Part shown: piece after piece, positions 55,921 to 64,000 of the stretch
Position numbering within the stretch: the stretch's first letter is position 1
Layout: every line of letters begins with the position of its first letter
Source of the DNA: Planctomycetota bacterium
Lineage (GTDB): Bacteria > Planctomycetota > UBA8108 > UBA1146 > JAJFFE01
NCBI GenBank assembly: GCA_021776775.1
Contig: JAJFFE010000231.1
Span: forward strand, 1-64,000
DNA length: 64,000 bases
Direction of reading: 5' to 3'
The notes under the pieces: generated by a model
Database searches by the model: none
What the model saw: the letters and a program-made list of their open reading frames with translations, nothing else
What the model was told of the DNA's origin: nothing
Program-made: the position numbers and the translations under genes

Positions 55921-56372
55921 CCCGAGGCGCTCCCCAATCCACCCCGCGTACCTCGCGACTCGGTCCAGGTTGATCTGCCCGCTCGGTAGCCCCGCACCGA
56001 CATTCCGGCCCCGTCGCAAGATCTGCTCTCTGGTCGAGACACGCTTTGCAATGTTCCGGTAACTGACCGGGAAAGGCAGAGCTCGCTGGGTAATTCTCAT
56101 TGTCGAAAATTTGTTCAGTTACTGTCACCCGGCAGCCGAAAACATCTCCGGGACGACACGTGTTCTCGAGCAAAGGTGATGAGACATCACGCCCCGCATC
56201 TGCTCGACCCACGCCAGATCAACTCGGTGACAAGTGGACCAGCCGCGCAAAGCCGACATTCGTCGAGGAACTCAGCCGCATCCCGAACGGGAAGTCGCGG
56301 TCGATTCCGTCGGAACCTCTTGGGAGATCGAATGACTCCGGAGCGGTGCACCTCGGCAGGTGGTGAGCGATC
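55921..56372. other. Intergenic, no gene supported
   Basis: Small frames in both directions here lack starts with ribosome-binding sites and any known domain. I see no terminator or repeat. Confidence 0.5.
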
Positions 56373-58217
56373 ATGAAAGGAATCTCTCCGACCTTTCGTA
56401 TCAGCTTCGGACTCGTCCTTCTGACCGTGAGCGCGTTCCTGTTCGCCGACATGCTCGGCCTCGTTCCCAACCGACGAGAAGTGCTGCTAGACGCGCGCAA
56501 GACACTGTGTGAATCCCTGGCCGTTCAGTACTCATCGGCCGTCGCGACCAACCAGTACGACGCTATCGGACGATCGATGGAGTCGGTGGTCGACAGAATC
56601 GGCGACGTTCTCTCCCTTCGCATGGTCACAGCTGACAACGCAACGATCGCCGAAGCCGGGGATCACTCGACCTGGGAAAACGTCTCGAAGGAAAAGTCTG
56701 TCGCCAACCAAGTGGTGGTTCCGATCTTTCGCGGCGATCGCCGTTGGGGCTCGGTACAGATTCGTTTTGACTCCATCTCTGGCAGTGGCCCCTTGGGTCT
56801 CCCGTGGGGTGGCATCGTCGAGACGATCTTGTTCGTAGGAATCTCGGGCTTCTTCCTATACTGGATGTTCATTCGCAAGACGCTGCAGCACCTCGACCCG
56901 TCGAACGTCATTCCCAGCCGCGTCAAGACAACGCTCGATGCGTTGGCCGAAGGCGTCGTCCTGATGGATGTGCACGAGCGTATCGTTCTCGCCAACGCCA
57001 CGTTCTCCCGGATATCTGGAGAGGACACTGACACCCTCCTGGGTCAGCGAACCTCTGAGATCGCCTGCCTCAAACAGGAATCCGAATCCCGGCTGCCCTG
57101 GCACCACGCGCTCGAAGCGGGAAAAGAACAAAAGGCGACCGTGGTACCGCTGTCAGCCAAGAACGGATCGATTCGCAAGTACTCCGTCAATGGCGCTCCG
57201 GTGGTCGACGTGAATGGGAAAGTCCGCGGCGCCATGGCCACGTTCGACGACGTGACCGAGGTTGAAGAGAAGAACGATCAGTTGGAAGAGATGGTCTCTC
57301 TCCTGAGGCGAGCTCGCGATGAAGTAGACCAAAAGAATAAAGAACTGCTCGCTACGAATCAGATCATCGAAGCGAAGGTCGAAGAGCGAACCGTCGAGCT
57401 TCGCAAGAGCATGGAAGCAGCCAAGGCAGCGAATCGTGCAAAGTCCGCCTTCATAGCGAACATCTCGCACGAGCTTCGGACTCCCATGCATGCAGTTCTG
57501 AGCTTTGCACAGTTCGGCGTCAAGAAGATAGACAAAGCCGACAAGGCGAAGCTTCTTGGATACTTCGAGCGCATCCACAAGAGCGGGAGCAGCCTGCTCG
57601 GATTGCTGAACAACCTGTTGGATCTTTCCAAATTCCAAGCCAACAAGATGACCATCGCTTGGAAGCTCGCGAATCTGGACGACTTGGTCGAGGGAGTCGT
57701 GTCGGAGTTCGCGGTCCTCGCGGAAGGTGCCGGCACCACGCTGCAATTCGTCGCTTCGAACTGCGACACAAACGGCCAACTCGACGCCGATCGAATCACT
57801 CAGGTGATTCGCAATCTCGTCTCCAACGCGATCAAGTTCTCGCAACCGGACACCAAGATCCAGCTGGGCCTTTGCGAGTCCACGATCAAGATTTCGAAGC
57901 GGCAGATTCCTGCTCTGCTGTTCTGGGTCGAAGACGAGGGAGTGGGCATCCCACCTGATCAACTCGAGGCCATCTTCGATCCGTTCACTCAAAGCCGGCT
58001 GACCGATTCGGGCTCCGGCGGGACCGGCCTCGGCTTGGCGATCTGTCGCGAGATCGTCGCCGCTCACGGAGGCCGTATCACCGCGACCAACCGCGATACG
58101 GGCGGAGCTCGCTTCTCGTTCCTCATTCCTCGAAGCCAAGTTCCGGAACTGCCGAAGACAGCAGCGAACGCCCCCACCGCGACCGCCTCGGGTGCCGACG
58201 ACGCAATCCCGGGCTAG
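56373..58217 (+). CDS. Membrane sensor histidine kinase with PAS domain
   Basis: A 614-residue kinase. TM1 is at about 10-30 (ISFGLVLLTVSAFLFADMLG) and TM2 at about 148-168 (IVETILFVGISGFFLYWMF), enclosing a ~115-residue periplasmic sensor domain (RSMESVVDRIGDVLSLRMVT). Residues ~183-298 are a PAS domain (TLDALAEGVVLMDVHERIVL). A coiled coil to ~345 leads to the dimerisation domain with His366 in FIANISHELRTPMHAVLSFA. The ATPase domain has VIRNLVSNAIKFSQP, VEDEGVGIPPDQLE and GGTGLGLAICREIVAAHGG. It probably phosphorylates the two receiver proteins upstream. It directly precedes the export operon. Confidence 0.93.
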   Translation: MKGISPTFRISFGLVLLTVSAFLFADMLGLVPNRREVLLDARKTLCESLAVQYSSAVATNQYDAIGRSMESVVDRIGDVLSLRMVTADNATIAEAGDHSTWENVSKEKSVANQVVVPIFRGDRRWGSVQIRFDSISGSGPLGLPWGGIVETILFVGISGFFLYWMFIRKTLQHLDPSNVIPSRVKTTLDALAEGVVLMDVHERIVLANATFSRISGEDTDTLLGQRTSEIACLKQESESRLPWHHALEAGKEQKATVVPLSAKNGSIRKYSVNGAPVVDVNGKVRGAMATFDDVTEVEEKNDQLEEMVSLLRRARDEVDQKNKELLATNQIIEAKVEERTVELRKSMEAAKAANRAKSAFIANISHELRTPMHAVLSFAQFGVKKIDKADKAKLLGYFERIHKSGSSLLGLLNNLLDLSKFQANKMTIAWKLANLDDLVEGVVSEFAVLAEGAGTTLQFVASNCDTNGQLDADRITQVIRNLVSNAIKFSQPDTKIQLGLCESTIKISKRQIPALLFWVEDEGVGIPPDQLEAIFDPFTQSRLTDSGSGGTGLGLAICREIVAAHGGRITATNRDTGGARFSFLIPRSQVPELPKTAANAPTATASGADDAIPG

Positions 58218-58334
58218 AGGTGTGGCTAGAGATAGTTCCTACGACAGTCCCGCCCGATATCGACCGATAGTTGGACAGAGCCGAATATCGGCACGTTCCG
58301 CCAACAATACGGACACAATGCTACGAGGAACGCC

Positions 58335-59735
58335 ATGAGTCCATCTCCGCAAGCGTCGCGCGACGAGATCCAATCGATCGTGGACCAGCTCGCGACCGTC
58401 GTGCAGCAGCGCTACTCTTCGGCGACCCACGACTTGGTAACCCACCTCGCGGTTCGGTTTGGGTGTGAGCGCGTCAGCCTCGGATGGCTTCGAGGCACTC
58501 GGGTGTCGGTCCAGGCGATCTCTCATACCGACCGATTCGATCCGAAGAGCCGACTGGTTCGATCTATCGCTCATGCCATGGAGGAAGCGGTCGATCAGCA
58601 GACGACACTGATCTACCCGCAAGTTGATCGTTCTCATTAAAGTCAGACGCGTATCTTGAGAAAGCACGGCGCTCTGGCCGAGCTTCCCGGATCGGGTACG
58701 GTCTGTTCGATACCGATTCTCGACCGCGACGAGATACGTGGCGTTCTTACGCTAGAACAACATCCGGGTGGATCCTTCGACGCAACGCTGCGGCGAATCT
58801 GCGAAGCGACCATGCTCATGGTAGCGCCGGTTCTCTACCTGAAGTGGCGCGACCAACGCTGGGTCGGATCCAAGGTCTGGGAGTCGGTCGGCAACACGGC
58901 TCGTAGCTTGCGACAACCAGGAAACGACGGACGCAAGGTCGCGGCGGCCGCCGCCGCACTGCTCGCACTCTTTGTCTGTTTCGGTTCGGGACAGTATCGC
59001 GTGGCGGCGCGTGCACACCTGGAAGGCTCGGTCCAACGCGCGGCGGTCGCCCCATTCGACGGCTACGTCGGCGAAGCGACGATACGAGCCGGCGACATTG
59101 TCGATCAGGGCACGGTGCTCTGCGCCCTCGACACCCGAGAACTCGAGCTAGAACTCAATCGCTGGCAGACGGAGCGAGACAAGCTCTCCAAGCAGAAGCG
59201 CCAAGCGTTGGCGGAGACGGACGCGGTGCAGATTCGCGTCATCTCCGCCGAGATGGATCAAGTCGAAGCGCGACGCGCCATGATCGAATACAAGCTCGAA
59301 CGTACGGAGTTGGTGTCGCCTCTTCACGGAGTCGTCGTCACCGGCGATCTCAGTCAGCGAATAGGCTCACCGGTCGAACGCGGAGAGATCCTGTTCGAGA
59401 TCGCTCCTCTCGACAGCTACCGATTGATCCTAGAAGTCGACGAGAGTGACATCGACCAGATCGTTACCTCACAGTCCGGCACCGTCGTCCTGTCGGCGCT
59501 GCCCGGCGAATCGGTTCAGTTCACCGTGGTCAACATCACCCCCGTCTCGGTGCCGCGCGATGGACGCAACTACTTCAGGGTCGAAGCCCAGATTCCTCAG
59601 ACCGCGGTCAACGGTCTACGGCCCGGCATGGAGGGTCTCGGAAAAATAGAAATCGGACGTCGAAAATTCGCTTGGCTGTGGACCCACGATCTTTTCGATT
59701 GGGCCCGCCTCGGATTGTGGAGTTGGTTGCCGTGA
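58335..59735 (+). pseudogene. GAF-HlyD adaptor gene interrupted by one in-frame TAA
   Basis: Two consecutive frames, 58335-58640 and 58656-59735, lie in the same reading phase and are separated only by a TAA at 58638-58640 (DRSH-stop-SQTRI). Together they encode about 466 residues. A GAF domain comes first (DLVTHLAVRFGCERVSLGWL and, after the stop, GTVCSIPILDRDEIRGVLTL). A transmembrane helix follows (VAAAAAALLALFVCFGSG). Then comes an HlyD/biotinyl-lipoyl adaptor (VAPFDGYVGEATIRAGDIVD, ERTELVSPLHGVVVTGDLSQ) with a helical hairpin. The downstream half has a candidate TTG start at 58656, but that would cut the GAF domain in two. The gene may be inactivated, read through, or miscalled. Its stop overlaps the next gene in GTGA. 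Confidence 0.75.
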
Positions 59736-61876
59736 GCGACGCGCTTTACAGCGATGCATGGTACCGCGTTGCCGACAGTCGCCCGCAGATTCGGTCTCAA
59801 CTCGCAATTCACCGCCACCACTATCGCGGTGAACTCTGGTACGTCCTCGAGAACGCTGCTCACCGTCGCGTCCATCGCTTCACTCCAGCCGCGTACCGAC
59901 TCATCGACATGTTCGATGGCTCGAAGACGGTGAACGAACTCTGGGAACACGCCCGAGAACGATTAGGAGATGAGGCCCCGACTCAAGACGATCTGATTCA
60001 ACTGCTCAGCCAACTGCACGAAGCCGACGCGCTCACCGCTGACCTGTCTCCGGATTCCAAAGCCGACGAGCAGTTTCGAGATCGACAGTCCCAGAACACG
60101 CGTCGCAACACATGGCGGTCGCCGTTGATGTGGCGCATCCCGCTGTTCGACCCCGATCCCATCCTTCATCGACTACGCCCGCTTGGGTACGCGCTGTTTA
60201 CGACGCGAGGTCTTCTCGTATGGATTGCCCTGGTCGCCGCCGCCTGCGTCACGGGTGTCGCGCACTGGCAACAACTCACGGAGAATTTGTCAGACCGAGT
60301 CCTCGCTCCATCGAACCTCGTCGTTCTGCTTCTTGTGTTCCCGGTCTTGAAGTTGATTCACGAGTTTGGCCACGCGCTCGCCGTCAAGGCCTTTGGCGGC
60401 GAAGTGCACGAACTCGGCGTCATGCTCCTTGTGTTCAACCCCATTCCCTACGTCGATGCCTCGGCCGCCTCTACCTTCCCGCGAAAGCGGGAGCGATGCG
60501 TCGTCGGTGCCGCCGGCATGATGGCAGAGATCTTCGTCGCGGCGTTGGCCCTACTCGCCTGGACTCTGGTGGAACCGGGAGTTCTTCGTGCCCTTCTGTT
60601 CAACATCGTCTTCATCGCCAGCGTCTCGACGATCATGTTCAACGCCAACCCGTTCTTGAAGTTCGATGGCTACTCCATGCTGTCCGACGCAATCGAGATT
60701 CCAAACCTCTCGGCCCGCGGGACGTCGTATCTACGCTACTTGGCAGAACGCTACGTCCTCGGAAACCGGCGACTACCACGTCCGAAGTCTACGGCAGGCG
60801 CACGCCGCTGGCTGTTCACCCACGCCGTGGGATCTGTGGTCTGTCGAGTTCTCGTCATGGCCAGCATCTGTCTCTTCGTCGCCGGGAAGTTCTTTTCACT
60901 TGGGGTGCTTCTCGCCGTGTGGGCGTTCACAGCATGGTGCTTGCTGCCGGTGGGCCGTGGCGTGATCTACTTACTTCGCAGCCCAAGCCTCACCGAAGTT
61001 CGCGGCCGTGCCGTTCTGGTGTCAGTACTACTCGCCGTCATGGCAACTAGCTTGATGTGCATCGTCCCGGCTCCGCTGCGCACCCGAGCCGAGGGGGTCG
61101 TGTGGGTGCCGGACGAAGCCGTACTGCGTGCGGCAACCGACGGCTTCGTAATTCGCTTTCTGGTCGAGCCGGGGGCGACCGTACGACGCGGTGATCCAGT
61201 CATCGAGTGCGCCGACCCGTTGCTCAATACCGAAGTTCAAGCCCGTGAAGCGCAACTCAACGGACTTCGTGCCCGCCAAGACGGAGAGTGGATCGTCGAC
61301 CGCGTGGCAGCCGCGGTAACCGCGGAGGAAATTTCGAGGGCCGAGAATGAGCTGGAGTCGGAGCGCTCCCGCGTGAGTTCGCTCATCCTCACTAGCCCGT
61401 GTGACGGCACGCTGATCGTCGATCAATTCGAGGACCTCGTCGGTCGCTACGTGCGAAAGGGTGATCCGATCGCGCACGTCCTGAATCCGGCCGACGTCGT
61501 CGCACGCGTGGTTGTCTTACAAGAGAACGTCGACTTGGTTCGCAATAGGTTGAACGGAACTCGCATCCGCTTGAGTGAATCGCCGGGGCAAGTCGTACCG
61601 GCGGTGATTCGTCGAGAGGTGCCGGAAGCGTCGTCTCGCCTACCGTCAGCGGCACTCGGCACGCGCGGTGGTGGATCGATTGCCGTGGATCCCACAGATC
61701 CGGACGGAGTCGCTTCCCTGCAGACGTTGTTTCAGTTCGACGTTCACTTCCCGTTGCGCAGCAACTTGCCGCACATCGGCGGGCGAGTTTTCGTTCGGTT
61801 CGATCACGGCTGGGAGCCCATCATTGCTCGGTGGTACCACCGAGCCAAGCAGGTCTGGGAGAAGAACCGTGGCTAG
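59732..61876 (+). CDS. PqqD-like / M50 site-2-protease-like / HlyD membrane protein
   Basis: A 714-residue inner-membrane protein starting with the GTG at 59732, which overlaps the preceding stop. Residues ~25-105 resemble a PqqD peptide-chaperone domain (RRVHRFTPAAYRLIDMFDGS, QDDLIQLLSQLHEADAL). An M50 zinc protease region follows, with HEFGHALAVKAFGGEVHELG (His210, Glu211, His214) and the third-ligand segment NPFLKFDGY (Asp312). It is surrounded by about ten hydrophobic helices. From about 445 a HlyD-type half-motif appears (RAATDGFVIRFLVEPGATVR, LTSPCDGTLIVDQFEDLVGR). Related fusions accompany peptide processing and export systems (family level). The zinc site is complete, so proteolysis is plausible. 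Confidence 0.87.
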   Translation: MSDALYSDAWYRVADSRPQIRSQLAIHRHHYRGELWYVLENAAHRRVHRFTPAAYRLIDMFDGSKTVNELWEHARERLGDEAPTQDDLIQLLSQLHEADALTADLSPDSKADEQFRDRQSQNTRRNTWRSPLMWRIPLFDPDPILHRLRPLGYALFTTRGLLVWIALVAAACVTGVAHWQQLTENLSDRVLAPSNLVVLLLVFPVLKLIHEFGHALAVKAFGGEVHELGVMLLVFNPIPYVDASAASTFPRKRERCVVGAAGMMAEIFVAALALLAWTLVEPGVLRALLFNIVFIASVSTIMFNANPFLKFDGYSMLSDAIEIPNLSARGTSYLRYLAERYVLGNRRLPRPKSTAGARRWLFTHAVGSVVCRVLVMASICLFVAGKFFSLGVLLAVWAFTAWCLLPVGRGVIYLLRSPSLTEVRGRAVLVSVLLAVMATSLMCIVPAPLRTRAEGVVWVPDEAVLRAATDGFVIRFLVEPGATVRRGDPVIECADPLLNTEVQAREAQLNGLRARQDGEWIVDRVAAAVTAEEISRAENELESERSRVSSLILTSPCDGTLIVDQFEDLVGRYVRKGDPIAHVLNPADVVARVVVLQENVDLVRNRLNGTRIRLSESPGQVVPAVIRREVPEASSRLPSAALGTRGGGSIAVDPTDPDGVASLQTLFQFDVHFPLRSNLPHIGGRVFVRFDHGWEPIIARWYHRAKQVWEKNRG

Positions 61877-63910
61877 CCTTCGTCACGATCAACGTGCGAC
61901 GAGCGGTGCGTATCTAGAACGCCCCGACCGATCGGCAACTCCGCTCGACCGATTCGGCACGATGTTCGGCCTGTCGTGCCGCAAAGCGCAATCACGACGA
62001 AGTCAGAAGCGCTTCCTCGCCCACGTCGGCACCGCCGGTAGCCGGTACCGCGAGCGCTCGACTGCGGCCATCACTGCCGACCTCGAGCAGCTGCGGCGCC
62101 GACTCGGCAGCCACGGCCTTCGGCCCGACCTGACGGCGGAGTCGTTCGCGATCGTCCGCGAGCTGGCTGACCGAACCATCGGTCAGCGGCCGTACGACGT
62201 TCAGGTCATCGGAGGGCGCGCACTCCTACAAGGATTCGCGTGTGAAATGCAGACCGGGGAAGGAAAGACACTGGCGGCGACCTTGCCAGCGTGTACCGCC
62301 GCGCTCGCCGGTCGGCGGGTGCACATCGTCACCGTCAATGACTACCTGGCAAGACGCGACGCCGAAACGATGGCACCCATCTACGAGGCCATGGGAATCG
62401 AAGTCGGCGTGGTGACTCACGGTCAATCGCCGTCAGAACGGCGCCACGCCTACTCCCGCTCGGTGACGTACTGCACCAACAAGGAGCTGGTCTTCGACTA
62501 CCTTCGCGACCGGCTGACGCTCGGCGACCGAGACTCGCGGCTGCACCTGCTCTTGGAACAACTCGGTGCGGGGCCGCACCGAGTCGACGAACTTCTGCTG
62601 CGCGGACTCGACTACGCCATTGTCGACGAGCTCGACAGCGTCCTCGTCGACGAAGCACGGACCCCCCTAGTGCTGTCCAAGGTCGATGAACACGACGGAA
62701 ACCCCTACGCGTTCCAGTGGGCTCGCTCTATGGCCGAAGCACTGCAACCACAAGAGCATTTCGTCGCCAACGCCGGTCGCGAGCGGATCGATCTCACGGA
62801 GTGCGGTCGCTCCGAACTCCGTCGACTGGCTCAGGAGGGTTCCGCAATCGACGAGACGTGGCGATTCGCCCGCGAGCGCGAAGAACGAATCGTGCAAGCA
62901 CTCACCGCACGGTATCTCTTTCGCAAAGATCGCGACTACATCGTCCGCGACGGCAAGATCGAGATTGTCGATCGCAACACGGGGCGGGCCTGCCGGACCG
63001 TTCATGGGAACGCGGGCTGCACCAAGCGATCGAAGCGAAGGAAGAGTGCACCACCGCCCCCGGCCAAACTCCGGTCGCGCGCATGACGTATCAGAGATTC
63101 TTCCGTCGGTACCACCGATTGTCCGGCATGACGGGAACCGTGCGAGAGGTGGCCGGCGAACTGCGCTCGGTGTACGGACTGTCGACGATCTCCGTTGCGA
63201 CTCATCGATACGTTCGCCGGGAGCAACTACCCACCCGCGCGTTTCGCACGGCGTCGGAAAAGTGGTCGGCACTTGCCGACCGTGTCGTGGCACTCCATGA
63301 AACTGGACGACCCATTCTGATCGGTACGCGATCCGTCCGCACTTCCGAACAAGTCGCTGAGATCTTAGAGTCGCGTGGTCTCCACGTTAGGCTACTCAAT
63401 GCGCGCCACGACCGACAGGAGTCCGAGATCGTGGCACAAGCTGGCCAACGCTCCGCCGTGACCGTGGCGACCGACATGGCCGGTCGCGGAACCGACATCG
63501 CACTGGCAAGCGACATCCGAGAATTGGGCGGACTCCATGTGATCTCGGCCGAGCCGCATGAGAGTCGAAGAGTCGACCGACAGTTGTTCGGCCGCTGCGG
63601 CCGCCAGGGCGACCCTGGGAGCTACGAAAAGTTCATCTCGCTCGAAGACGATGTCCTCGTTCACTTCGCAGGTCAGCTCGCTGCTCGAGTCAGCGAACGG
63701 TGGTCGCGCAACCGCGGCCCGATTCCGGTGTGGATCGTCGAGAGAATCTGCCGGCACGCCCAGCGCCAGGCGGAACGGAGACGCCGCGAATCACGACGAC
63801 AGCTTCTCGAAAGCGACAGCAGAACGTCGATCCGGCTCGCGTTTGCCGGCCACGAATCGGCGTCTCGTCCGCGACACAGCCACCCAACCATGAAAGCATC
63901 TACGACATGA
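61869..63910 (+). pseudogene. Short SecA-like translocase ATPase, frameshifted
   Basis: Starts at the GTG at 61869, overlapping the previous gene. The first frame has the SecA ATPase blocks: CEMQTGEGKTLAATLPA (Walker A), VTVNDYLARRDAE, CTNKELVFDYLRD and VDELDSVLVDEARTPLVLS. At about 62985-62992, in a GGGGCGGG run, the match moves by one base to a second frame. That frame continues DRSWERGLHQAIEAKE, SGMTGTVREVAGEL, VTVATDMAGRGTDIALA and GRCGRQGDPGSYEKF. The joined product is about 680 residues. It ends about 70 residues after the last nucleotide-binding motif, so most of the C-terminal helical wing/scaffold and the zinc tail of housekeeping SecA are missing. It is probably a specialised accessory ATPase. 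Confidence 0.8.
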
Positions 63911-64000
63911 AACTCACGCATAGAGTGTCCGCCTTGTTGGCCGCTATCATCATTGTCGGCTCGTTGGGAAACCAGTGGAGCGTAGACGCGCAATCGGGTC
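63907..64000 (+). CDS. Exported protein, N-terminal part only
   Basis: The ATG at 63907 overlaps the stop of the SecA-like gene in ATGA. The 31 visible codons give a signal peptide, with VSALLAAIIIVGSLGNQWS after a basic start, and the frame is open to the window edge. Position suggests a further component of the export operon, such as an outer-membrane channel or adaptor. Nothing in the visible part proves this. Confidence 0.6.
   Translation, partial: MKLTHRVSALLAAIIIVGSLGNQWSVDAQSG

Noticed and set aside
57153..58139. 328-codon open frame antisense to the sensor kinase
   Set aside because: The kinase motifs on the plus strand are complete, and the antisense frame lacks a plausible start site or domain.
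58656..59735. Separate intact HlyD gene starting at the TTG at 58656
   Set aside because: The start would fall inside the GAF domain whose first half lies in the same frame before the TAA, so one interrupted gene fits better.

Overview
The window looks like a GC-rich chromosome segment of a planctomycete (inference). Evidence: secreted proteins with a C-terminal dockerin-like EF-hand pair and a Cys-rich tail, a TIGR02999-type ECF sigma factor, a PVC-type dehydrogenase/cytochrome c/ThuA fusion, a DUF6288-type protein, and many multi-domain signalling proteins. I found no rRNA, tRNA, CRISPR array or prophage.

Layout. 1-6400: an HNH fragment at the edge, then minus-strand secreted proteins, three of them dockerin-tailed. 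6700-9020: a REP-associated HUH transposase between two inverted pairs of REP-like repeats. The repeats abut the stump of a Ser/Thr kinase gene whose ECF sigma-factor neighbour is intact. 9250-13350: a 1364-residue dehydrogenase-like fusion. 13479-13644: a MITE-like inverted repeat. 14150-16220: rsmE and a secreted thioredoxin-like protein. 16480-24840: five dockerin-tailed secreted proteins. 24900-31770: a CotH remnant, a lipoprotein, a PDZ/DUF6288-type protein, a small secreted protein and a nine-haem cytochrome. 32035-43100: a CRTAC1-like dockerin protein, two small genes, a PYP-like PAS histidine kinase, katG with a strong terminator, a double-domain cyanophycinase-like protein, an APH-fold kinase and a laminin-B-like dockerin protein. 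43524-47680: a persulfide dioxygenase-rhodanese / TauE exporter / pentahaem cytochrome operon. 47733-54200: a second cohesin-like dockerin protein, a class III cyclase and a large MscS-type channel. 54940-58217: two receiver-only response regulators and a sensor kinase. 58335-64000: a tightly overlapping operon of a GAF-HlyD adaptor, a PqqD-like/M50 protease/HlyD protein, a short SecA-like ATPase and a further exported protein cut by the window end.

The most interesting points are: (1) the last operon, which looks like an uncharacterised export or peptide-processing machine; (2) eleven unrelated secreted proteins sharing one C-terminal module, two of them with a cohesin-like N-terminal domain; (3) a histidine kinase whose PAS domain keeps most chromophore-site residues of photoactive yellow protein at identical spacing; (4) the transposase/REP module at a truncated kinase gene. 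Three genes are interrupted by a frameshift or in-frame stop (1268-2298, 58335-59735, 61869-63910). The sequence alone cannot say whether these are real decay, recoding or consensus errors.
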